Assembly: GCF_003597395.2 (NCBI RefSeq)
Contig: NC_133773.1
Span: forward strand, 74,692,207-74,756,206
DNA from: Chelonoidis abingdonii
Lineage: Eukaryota; Chordata; Testudines; Testudinidae
Length of the DNA stretch: 64,000 nucleotides
Direction of reading: 5' to 3'
Part shown: piece after piece, positions 38,101-50,100 of the stretch
Layout: each line of letters opens with the position of its first letter
Numbering within the stretch: the first letter of the stretch is position 1
Translations under genes and position numbers: made by a program
The notes under the pieces: generated by a model
The model's database searches: none
Told to the model about the DNA's origin: nothing
The model's input: only the letters and a program-made list of their open reading frames with translations

Positions 38101-41100
38101 CTCACCAAGCTCATCATCAGAAGCAAGCTCCTCACAGACCAGGACACACCAACTCAAAGTGGTACCAAATGTTGCCACACCATATCACCTATGGACGAAC
38201 ACTTTTTTCACAAAGCGATCACTCCATTTTTGATATTTCAGTACTTGCCCTAAAGGGAAACCTGCCAACACCTTCAAAACATGAGCCTGAGACCTTAAAT
38301 TCATAACTCTGCTAGACACCAAAGTCCATAGACTTTACAGATATGCTGGTTTTATGGCTCATCACAACAATTTGTAATACACACGCTATCTGCTACCCTT
38401 AATTGCCCATTTCAAATCCTTTATGCATAACAATCTTAACACCACTTCATTTCAAGTGAGCGCTTCCAGCGTGTTACCCCTTCTACTTAACAATCTGTCC
38501 CAACTTGTATTTAGCTCTGCTTTCTTCCCCAGACCTGAAGAAGAGCTCAAGAGCTTGTACCTTCCACTAATAGTAATTGATCCAACAAAGGAAATTACCT
38601 CACCTACCTTGTGTCTCCTTCTAGTGAATACAGCTGCCACTATAAGGACGTACTCATTGAGGAGATGGATGGGAAGCATTGACTGACCCTGGAGATGTGG
38701 GGGTTGAAAGGGATAGAGGGATCCAGGTCTTGCAGAACTTTTCCTCAAGTTCCCAGCAGTTTTAGGTGACAAAAACAGATAACTTAACAAAGACATCATG
38801 CAAATTTCCCAAAATAATGTGATATCAAGTCAAAATCATGAGGCGTGTTAGTGAAGTGTCATTGACTATGGTCTTTGCTGAAAGGTGGTTCAGAATCTAC
38901 TTTTGCAATCCCTTAGTATAGTGCAGCTATTCACTTTTTCTGTACTAAAGCTAGAATTCCTGCTATAAAATCAGAGAACTTCAAATCAAGTTTTCATCAC
39001 ACTTATGAGCACTTTATCAATAATAGATCAGACAGTGTTGTATTTGAGAACTTCTTAGTTCTGAACATCTGTTCCTTTAGTAATCTGGTCAGTTATATTT
39101 AGTTTGCATTAAAAGTGTAACGCTAATTGTTATAACATGGAAAAAATTCTTTTTTTATTATTATTTGATAGCGCACTTAAAAGAGAGACTAGACGAGTAC
39201 ATTAAGCAGTGGAATGGCCTTGTAAAGGTATTTCGAAATGAGAGGAGAGAAGGTTTAATTCAAGCTAGAAGCATCGGAGCTCAGAAGGCTAAACTTGGAC
39301 AGGTAGAAAATGTTTGATAAATAAAATCATTTGTATTTTCTTTACATTAAAATATTTTTAACAAATCTTAAAATGGTTATTTTATTATGAACATTGTTGA
39401 AATAAGAATGGTTTAAATTCTTAAAGCCTCACTATAGTGAGGTATTACACCATAATGTAATAAAAAAAACTTGTATAAATTTGTGTCAAAATGTAAGATA
39501 TATGATGATTCAATTAATGTGTGATTTGTATCCAGAAATCTCAAATGATATTATATCTCCCTGCCTTTTTTTGTTTTTATTTTTGTTTTGTTTTTAAAGG
39601 TTTTGATTTACCTTGATGCCCATTGTGAGGTGGCAGTTAACTGGTATGCACCACTTGTAGCTCCTATATCTAAGGACAGGTAACGCTATCCTGTTTTTCT
39701 ATAACTCAGAAAGCCTCCTAAGAAGAAAAATAGTTACAGTAACAATCTTCATGTTTTTAAACCATATTCAGTGTGTTGTTCACTTTACAACTATTGCATC
39801 ATCTCCCATAGTGGAAGAGATGGTCGTGTAACAAGTGACAGTCATACAAATAAATCTCTCATTAGTTTATTTTAATGAAGGTACTCAAATGTGGATTACA
39901 TTTAAGGACAATCCAGTCTGTTGCAATGACTTTATCTTACAGACCCCCTGTTGTGAAAATGTCTTACTAGATGAATGAGCAGCCTGCTTAAACAAGATTA
40001 TTATTAATCAGAAATATTATATTTTAAATGGAGGTAGGAATTGGGGAGAGAGAAGGACCTCAACTTTGATTTAGTGGAAATTTTCAGACTACTACAGCCT
40101 CTGTGATCTTAGGGTTGCAATAATTATGGTAGTTACTACAAAAATATATTTGTTTCTCTTAATTTTAAAGTTAGAGAATTGTTTCAAACAAATCCTTGCC
40201 TTTGGGATGCGTTTGCCTTATCTGCATGCCCAGACATTGTGCTAGTAGTTAATGTTGGAACCACAAGCAACTATGTGCACGAAACGCCATTTGAGCCTAT
40301 AAAGAAGGCGTGGACCCAACCTGCCTCCGATCCTTTGAACCACCTGGCTGCTGCAGTTGCTCTGTGCTGCTGTTTTAGCTTTAGTTGGCTTATTCCAGGG
40401 GTAGGCAACCTATGGCACACGTGCCGAAGGCAGAAGGCAAGCTGATTTTCAGTGGCACTCACACTGCCTGGGTCCTGGCCACCAGTCCAGGGGGCTCTGC
40501 ATTTTAATTTAATTTTAAATGATGCTTCTTAAACATTCTGAAATTCTATTTACTTTACATACAACCATAGTTTAGTTATATATTTTAGACTTATAGAAAG
40601 AGACCTTCTAAAAAGGTTAAAATGTATTATTGGCACGCAAAACCTTAAATTAAAGTGAATAAATGAAGACTCAGCACACCACTTCTGAAAGGTTGCTGAC
40701 CCCTGGCTTATTCAGTAGTTGAAGGAGGGGTATGGAAGTGTGGCATATCTTTATTTTAAAGCTGTTGAATCCCTCAGCCTATTGTACCGCACGAGTCTTA
40801 ACTACAAGTATGTCAGAGGCTTAAAAAGTGCCAGGAAACAAGTCCTGCAAGGCCACTGCATTGGTGATAGGCCAGGTCTCCAGGTGCTTCAGTTGTTTGG
40901 GATATGGGCACTTTCTCTTGTTCCCGTTCAGTCCCTTTACCTGGGGGAGGCAGGTTGTGGAGAACACTGAAGAAACATTTTCAAAGACAAAACTTAGGGA
41001 GAGAGAGATTGGTGCTGAAGGCCACAGTATTGAGGGGTGCTGATAGCTGCTACTTGATTGGACAAAGCCTTGAAATGGAAATTTGCAAAGAGTTAGATGA

Positions 41101-44100
41101 AAGAGCTACTTTTCTGGTCTCCTGTTTGGAGGTAAAGATTATGATGTCATTTCCCCTTGTTTTGTTTTTCTTATTGTATATAGCATTTGCCTCTAAAATG
41201 GAAGTGTTAAGGAAAAACTTGCACTTTCAATTCAGTCAATGCATCAGCAGAGCCTATTATGAAAACACTGGGAGGAAAAACAAGAGAATGTTTATCTTCA
41301 TTGCATATTGTGTCTGATGGATCACAGCAAACAGTGTATTTGTAAAAAGCAAATGTAGAATCTTCTGATGGAATGTTTGGCCATTGTGTTTAAAACCGCT
41401 GCTAAGAAATGCCTGATCCAACAGCAGCGAAGTTTAGTTAGTTTGTTTTCCCCCAAAAGAATGGCTTTATAGGACAACAGTATACTGTACAGACTTGAAT
41501 AGTGAAAGGCTCCATTTGCAACAGGAAGAGCTAAAACTTTTTGTTTTTTTACCCACTGAGATCCCACGTAAATAGCAGCAATTATGGAAAGATTACAAAA
41601 TCGTGAGATCTGTACTTTCCCTTTCCTTTAACCCTCTCAGGTCTCCCATTTTTCCCCCCTCATTGCCCCAAGCAATATTTTATTAGAAGGCCAGTGTTAA
41701 GATTGGTGTGTCAACATTTCTGTCATAACTTGTCTGCTTTCACTATGCGTTTCATAGATTCCAAGCCCAGAAGAGACCATTGTGATCATCTAGTATGAAC
41801 TCTTGTATACCACAGGCCAGAAAACTTCCCCAAAATAATTCCTAGACCATACATTTTAGAAAAAACAACAATTTTATTTAAAAATCACCAGCAATAGAGA
41901 ATCCACCATGACCTTTGGTAAATTGTTCCAGTGGTAAATTTTTAACAGTGAGAGTAATTAATGCCTTCTTTCCTGTCTGAATTTGTCTAGCTTTAACTTC
42001 TGACCATTGGGTTGTTGTGTAATTTGGTGCTCTGGCATTGACCTGTGGACTGTTAAAAGTATATTATTTTTTTCTTCCATTAGAATGGAGTTTTAAATTT
42101 TTGAAATGATATATATTTACATTTGACCTTTCGTTTAAGTTACATTTCAATAAAAACTAAATGGTAGATGTATTAGATTAGACAGCATATCTTCCTTAAA
42201 TTATATTTTCCTCTCTTCTTCCCCTTCTAAAATGTTTCAGAACTACATGTACTGTGCCTCTAATAGATTACATAGATGGGAATGATTATTCCATTGAGCC
42301 GCAGCAAGGTGGGGATGAAGATGGTTTTGCCAGAGGGGCCTGGGACTGGAGTTTGCTGTGGAAACGAATTCCGTTAAGCCACAAGGAAAAGGCCAAAAGA
42401 AAGCATAAAACTGAGCCTTATCGGTAAAGAGTGCTGTTTTTATTCTGTGAATTGTTTTGAATGCATATCTAAATCATTTCATTTTTTCCCCCTCTTTTCC
42501 CATGAACTACGATTCGTGTAAATGTGTCGTGGGTCCTTGTACGCAACCTCATCCTCACTGCCACCATCCACGACCCTGCAGAACCACATGCACTGTGCCG
42601 CTCATAGATGTCGTAGATGGCAACACTTACACTATTGTACCCCAAGGGGGTGGTGACGAAGATGGGTTTGCTAGAGGAGCATGGGATTGGAGTATGCTAT
42701 GGAAGAGGGTGCCTTTGACCAAGCGAGAGAAGGAAATGAGAAAGACACAAACTGAGCCGTATCGGTAATCACTAAATCACTTACCCATTTCTCTTCTGAA
42801 GGAGATACTGATCTACTAAATACTTGCACATATTTTTAATACTCTAACAACTGAAGATGCTTTGTCCAAAAAAAAAGTATCTTACTATTACTAATTATTT
42901 TGGTCAAACGCTGCTAATTTAGCTTCACTAACTTCTTGTGCTTCTCTATTTCTGTTGTTATGTACTTAACGCTTCAAGCAAAATATAGGATGTATTTCAG
43001 AATACTAATTGTCATTTGGAAAAACAGATGTTCTTATTTGGTTTTCAAGCAAAATTCATGGAACTATTAATGGGGGCTCTTTTCAGGTATGGTTTTGGGA
43101 ACAATAAAAATTGCTTACTTAACTGTTCCATAATAAGCATGCTACAAATGTTCAAAAGAATTTTATAATACATAAAATGTTCAGGCTGTTTTCTCTCATG
43201 GATGCATGTGTACAATTCCTTGTTAATAGATCAATGCAAGTGCATCAGGAGTAATATAGCCCTCTTTTTCGTGTCAGATCATTCTCACTTGCTTTATGGA
43301 AGGTCCCATCTGACCAATACAAGTGCACTACTTTGAAATTTTAGGACGATAACCCACTAGCTCTAAGTTTTCTCTCTGTAATGTACTTAACTAAAAAGAA
43401 TTCCACTCTGTCTTGGTGGAGGGCTTTAATGAATTTCATGTATTCCATCCTATTTCTTTTGCTTTGTGAGTGGAACGTTTTCTTTTTTATCAAAAATACA
43501 TGCAAATTTTTGCTTAAACATTAGTGCTACTGGACTTTTTTTGGGACTTGGGAGGCTGTGGTTCTGCTCTGTATTTTCCCTTATATTACTATAATCTTAT
43601 AACCAATTACTTTTATTTGAAAGCACTTTCACATATTTAGAAAATAGTGTTTCATATCATTTTTTATTTGTTGTTTAAACAAATTGCAGGAGCTGCTGAT
43701 ATGCTTCACTCAGCCCTCACCCTGTGATTCTTCTTTGCAAAAATGGCAAAACATGTTCAAGGAAATTATGAAGCTTTGGTCTATTCAGTAGTTTATGTAA
43801 TATAGACAACATCCTGTCATAGAGAAGAAGGCTGTCCACACTGGAATTTTATCAGCACTAAACTACTTAGTGTTAAGCTGTTTCAAAGGTTGCTATCATA
43901 TTCTTTGTCCACAACTTTATAAACTGTTTTCAGAACAGTTCTGAGAATCAAAATTTTTAAAAAATGGTTTAGGTGACAGCTATAATAGTTGAATTATTGA
44001 CTGTTAGCTCTTTTTCTGAAAAAGAACCATATCCCGTTATGCCCAAGCTATACACATGTTTTACTGCAGTAATATGAAAACAGTTAAAATTTAGCTAATC

Positions 44101-47100
44101 ATTTTGCTGAAAATAGTAGTCTAGGCAGAATAAAATAGTTCTTAAATGTTCTGTAACGTGGAAAGATCCTCAGAAATCTTAGTGCTCACCACCTCAAACC
44201 TTGTAAAATAAACTGCTGAGCTTGTGTGGATTTTACAGTGTTCTTGTCAGAGGCCAAGATTGAAAATTCAACATTTCAGACTTGTGCTCTCCTTTAGTTT
44301 TGGGGTGCTTGTTCTTTCTGCATATTTACTTTTTCCATATGATGTTCCACATCCCTGAATTATGCAGCTTTTTGGACTCTGAAAAGGATCCATATGATAC
44401 AACTATGTGGAATAAGGGAATGTCAAAAACAACTACAGTAAGTAGCGTAGTCAAGGGGAACATGCAGAAAGAACCCACCATACATCTGATCAGAGATTTT
44501 CACAGTGATAGATCCACAGTGTTGGTTGCTTTTTGTTGGCCTTCCTCTCTGCACACCTGCCACTCTTCTGGGTTGCTCAGAGAATATGTGCTAACTTTAC
44601 AACTTAGTTTAAATGGTTCCCTTCCATGCATTTCTGTGCAGGACAGGAATATATAGCTGTTAATATTTTAAAAGGGAAACCATCAAGTTCAAAATTCAAT
44701 ATATGAAAGGAGTCCTTAATGTTACTAATGACATCACCATGAAATAAAGCAGATCTTTAAAAATCTATTCACATTTTATGTTACTAGTTTACTTGTTTGT
44801 ATTTTACTTAGCTCAGCAAGGTTGGGCTGGAGACTTTGGTTCTATTCCTGTCTCTGCCACAGATCATCTTGGTGACCAGGAGACTTTATAGCCCTGTTCC
44901 CTTATCTGGTGGGGTTGGGTTTTGTTTTTGTTTTTTAATAATTGCCTACCTCACAGGAGTTGGATAAGGCTTAATTCATTAATTTTTCTATAGTGCTTTT
45001 TGATCCCAAGGTGGACGATACAGTACAAGTCCAATGAAAATAGATTAGCTAGTTTCACTTTCATATGCCTAGCACATTGGTAAAGAATTTTGTTTGTAAT
45101 CATTGCAGTTAAATTCTTAAATCAAAACTAGAACATCTTTTCATTTAATAGTTTTTAATGTTATCAAAATTTTGGCATATGTAGGTTTTACAAAACTGTT
45201 CTATTAAACAAAACCTAGATTTGAAGCCTGTACACTGCCCCTCTAAAAAATTTCATTGAGAATAATTCTAAATTATTTATCCTCTATGCCTGGCCCTCCC
45301 ACTGGTTTCACATTAATAATTTTTTTTTAAGTATGGATTAAACCTGTATAACTAGCATGTTGCACAATGAGATTTCAAGTTGGCAGCTTCTCAGAACACA
45401 ATTTGTGTACTGTAGAGTCTAGTCCACTTTACATGCTCTCATATGCATCACGAAATGAATAGACCTTTTCTGTTTGTTGCCACAACGGTTCTTGTCATGG
45501 CAATAAGTGGCATGTAACTTCAGATGCAGATTGGCTGAAAAGTGTAGGCCAATGCTCTATGTAATTCAGAATTGTCATAAGTGACTTCTTTAAAACTAAC
45601 AGAAGTATCAAATGCAGAGAATCATTGAAGGCTTATAATGAACCAATAATAAAGCCAAGTAATTTCTAAATGTATTGCCATCAGTCTAATCTTTTTCACG
45701 CATTAACAAGAAATTGCTTCTTATATTAAGAGTAACTTTTTTTTTTCCCCCCCCCAGAGGAGTCATGTTCTGTTGGTGAAAGGAATTACTTGTTTGTTCT
45801 TTCTCTTAGGTCTCCTGCAATGGCTGGTGGATTATTTGCCATCGAACGTGATTTCTTCTTTGAACTGGGTCTCTATGACCCAGGTCTTCAAATCTGGGGT
45901 GGTGAAAACTTTGAAATTTCTTACAAGGTAACAGCAAAATTGATCTGCCTTTTAAAATGAAAAATTAACTTAGTTCTAGAAATACTAACATACATGGACA
46001 TGACTTTAAAGAATGCTGTCAAGAAAACTAACCTGATGATACTTTTCCCCCTTCTCTATCACCCTTCTGGATGAAAAATGACCCTATGGTTCTTCAGAAT
46101 TATGGACAATAAAATAGGCTTCCCAAAACAAGGACTATAAAAATGGAAAAATCCCAGTGACATGACTCATCACCAACAAAACCAGGGCACAGAATTTTGT
46201 TTTGATTGCTAGACACATGCATGCTCTTCCATCTAGCAAGACATTAAGATCATAAGAATTAGTTCCTTATGCCCCTTTAGACTCTAAAGGACACAGATAC
46301 AAGCAGAACAAAGAGCTGTGTCCCCAAAAACAGGAACAAACGTTTTAGACAGAATTTCTGATCGAACATCCCTGAACAATGACCCTTAAATTTTGGGCTG
46401 AGTTTTAGTAAAGTAACTGAGCACATTTGTAATCAAGTGTTGCAATCAGATCTCTCCTAATGAGCCTCAGTCCTCATTTGCAACACCTTTCTTTTTCCAG
46501 TCCTGGGTCTTGCTTGAGCAAGGACTAGTTTGGGTTGAGAAAGTAACCAATGTTCTGTGTAGTGATTTTTGAAATGACGATGGAGGTCATTACATAGTCC
46601 TGTAATGAACATTTAAACTAGTTTAACTTCTGGACAAAAACAGAACACAACTCTTCAGAAGAATTGAAAGCCACTTTAACCGATGTTGTGTTCAAGCTTA
46701 CAAATATAAAAGTATTATGTAATATCAAAATTTGTAAAGAAAACCTCTTTAGTAAACATTTAAACAAAATTGCTGAAAGAAAACCAATAGGATAATAAGA
46801 TTCCCCATAGTGAAGAAAGTATATTATTATGAATAATACTATCTGTTATGAATAGATGGTCCCAAATGATGCAGTCCTAATCTGGAATTAGATGTGATTT
46901 GGAACATCCCGAGTGTTTTAATGGGTTCAGATCACATGTGATAGTTCAGGCCCATCTTTAATTATAAACATTTAAAAGCAGCATTATTTAGACTACATTT
47001 AAACTTTCTTTTTTCTTAAATTTAATGGATGACCCTAAAGTGGTGTGTGGTGTTGTTTCAGCGTTACTTTTTCACTTTTGGTGGTGTTCACCTCTTTTTT

Positions 47101-50100
47101 CGGTTTTAGTGTTACAGCAGTAATGTTGATGGGTAAATGGGTTTCCATTAACTGGAGGCTTGATCTCTTAAGGATGTCAACAAACGCCATTAAAAGACAC
47201 CGTCAGGAATGGTCTAGATCAGGGGTGGGCAAACTGGCCCACGGGCTGCTTCTGGACCATCAGATATTTTTATCCGTCTTCGAGCTCTTGCCAGGGAGTG
47301 GGGTTGGGGGCTTGCCCTGCTCCACCACTCCAGCCAGGGAGGGGGGTTGGGGGCTTGTCCCACTCTGTCACTCCAGCTGGAGAGAGAGATCGGGGGCTCC
47401 CCAGCCCCTAACTCATAATTCCCTTGATGAGCACCATCTTCCAGCATGCAGAGCCACACTGTGCAGGTGCGACTTCACTCTGCTGCTTCCAGGATTGGAA
47501 CCCCACACCTATGCGGCAGGCCCCCAGTCTTCTTCCAGTCTCCTATGGCCCTACACTTGAGAGCCTTGAAACCACCCAGGGGCCACACCCATCCCAGCAA
47601 GAGTGTCTCCGCCCATGATGGTGCCAGGTACAGCCCTCTTGGAGTCACTGCTGGCAGGGTCCCTAGAAGTCCATGGTACTGACCCTATGGAGGCCCATCC
47701 CCTCATGCCAACCTCCCCCCACCTCACTACCATCTCTTATAGAGCCCCCCCTCCCCCACTAGGCATTCATGCCCACCATACAATTTCCATACCCAGATGC
47801 AGCCCTCAAGTCAAAAAATTTGCCCACCCCCTCGTCTAGATAGTGAATGCAGAGGACTGGACTAGATGACTCTTGAGGTCCCTTCCAGTCATATGATTCT
47901 ATGAATATGTGATTAGGATTATCTCCTAGTTTTGGTGCAGTTTTCTTAAGATTCTGCTACTGTACTTTGGGATGAACAAATCTATCCAGAATAGAGTAGT
48001 CCAGTGAGTTACCCAAGGGTACTGTGTCCCCATAACTTCCATTAGGAAAAATATTTGGGGTGAGTATAAATGCAAGAACACTGCCTATGATGATGAGATA
48101 TGAGCTGATGTTTAATAAAATAAATCCTGACCAGCTCCAGTTTCTGTGTACCCATTTATTCCTGTCTTTGCAAATAGTCATGGAATAGGATCTCAAAAAC
48201 ATGATTTATAAAATGGTGTTTGTAAACATGTCTGTTGTAGAACTGAAGAATGTATTGGATACAGCCCAGGACTTTTATTTCAAGCTCTCATTGTTAATTT
48301 TACTTCAGGCTTAAGCATAAATTTATTTTATGAGCTCAGCATGTTATCCAATTAATGTAATTTAATTGTTTTAATCTATTGTAAATTAGTTCGTAATTGT
48401 TTTGGGTTTTTTTAAGTTTAATTTACATGTGTATTATCAACTTTTCCACCACTCTTTTCTTTAACTTATAGATCTGGCAATGTGGAGGGAAGCTCTTGTT
48501 TGTTCCTTGTTCTCGTGTTGGACACATCTATCGTCTCCAGGGTTGGCAAGGAAATCCGCCCCCAGTGTACGTTGGGTCCTCTCCTACGCTGAAGGTGAGG
48601 CTTTACTTAAAACTGCAGAGTACTTTAACTTAAATAACAATGCTTGTACACATACAACATTTCTTCTTTATTACAAGTCTTTGAGTTTATGTCTCTAGGG
48701 AGTGCTCCACCATAGGATGCGCATGCACCCATGCTCTTAAAACCAGAGAATGCAAAACAGTGTCCGCAGGCACTTGCCTGCACAGAGCAGAATCTTGTGC
48801 CATCTCTGTGACAACACCTCTCTGTCTTCCAGTCAAGAAGGATCTCCTGATGTAGAACTCAGGGACCCTGATCCATCTCAACCCCAACTCCTTGAACCTG
48901 AGAGCATGATTCCTGGATGGTTCGAGAGCATGGTTCCTGGATGGTTCTTGAGCATGGAGCTAACCTGTTTCAGATGAGATCCAGTCAGTTCTCTTATCAA
49001 GCAGGAAATCTAGTACTCTCAAAACTTTCTTTCAGAAGTGAAAATTCTTCTGGTGTTCCCCTTGGTTCTTCCCGAGCCTCAGAGGTTCTGCTTTCCAAAT
49101 CCCGGACTACCTGTTGGATTTAAAGACGCACAGTCTGTCATTGAGCTTAATTGGGGTACATTTGGGTGCTGTAACAGCCATCCACTCATCTGTTGAAGGC
49201 TTCTCAGTCTTTGCCCACCCTACTACAGCTAGATCCCTCAAAGGCATATGCAATTTGTTTCCCTCCTACGGAACCCAGCTCCCCAGTAGGACTTCACATT
49301 GGTTCTCAGTGCACTGAGGAAACCTCCATTTTGAACCAGTGGTGGCCTGTTTCCTCTCCACATCTCCAAGACTTCATTCCTCATAGACATCACTTCAGGC
49401 AGTGAATGGGAGAGCTCAGTGCTCTTATGGCTGACCCACTATTTACCACCTTTTATAAAGATAAGGTAACACTACATCCCTCTCCTCGCTTCCTCTCGAA
49501 GGTCTCTTTGGAATACCACATTAAGCAAGAGATACACCTGCCTGTGTTCTACCCAAAAACCTCATACCTCTAGAGGAGCAGATCAGCCAACATAGACTAA
49601 ATGTCAGAAGGATCCTCGCCTTCTGCCTTGACAGGCAGGGGTGGCTCAAGGCACCAGCATTCCAAGCTGGTGCTTGGGGCGGCATTCTGCAAGAGGCATC
49701 AGTCCCTGTTGTTTTGCCTCCAAGCAGCGCGCTGAATTGCTGCCGCGGACGGTGGGGGCAGTCCGTGTGCCCTTAGGGCGGCAGGCGTGTTTCCGCAGCG
49801 GTGACAATTCGGCAGCAGCTTCTATGTTTAGCTGTCCGTGGCAGCTTCAGCTAAATATAGAAGCTGCTGCCGAATTGCCGCCACCACAGAAATGCGCCTG
49901 CCACCCTAAGAGCACGCAGGCTGCCCCCGCTGTCCGCAGCGGCAATTTGATGCATTTCTTGAGGCGGCAAAAACTGTAGAGCCAGCCCTGTTAACAGGAT
50001 TAAGATAATCCTAAACTGTGTATCTTTGCAGAGGGGATGAAGGATCAACCTGTTTCCGCTCAGACTGTCAAAGTGGGTTTTGGGTTGCATCTTAACCTGC

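Noticed and set aside
40179..40445. 88-residue frame and TATA-like CCTATAAAG near 40297
   Set aside because: Runs into the copy-2 MITE. An LTR promoter is possible but no LTR ends or target duplication were found.
40904..41317. 137-residue + strand frame in intron 5
   Set aside because: No recognisable domain, no splice-bounded exon structure, no repeat or homology that I can name.
42457..42768. Stand-alone 103-residue frame
   Set aside because: It is exon 6b plus open intron sequence; the AG at 42580-42581 and GT at 42765-42766 define the exon.
47045..47560. 171-residue + strand open frame
   Set aside because: It runs from unique intron into a hAT element nested in CR1, so it is chimeric repeat sequence.
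49806..49876. Hairpin as an annotated microRNA gene
   Set aside because: No known family seed recognised and it is explained by a palindromic MITE, so it is kept as a finding only.
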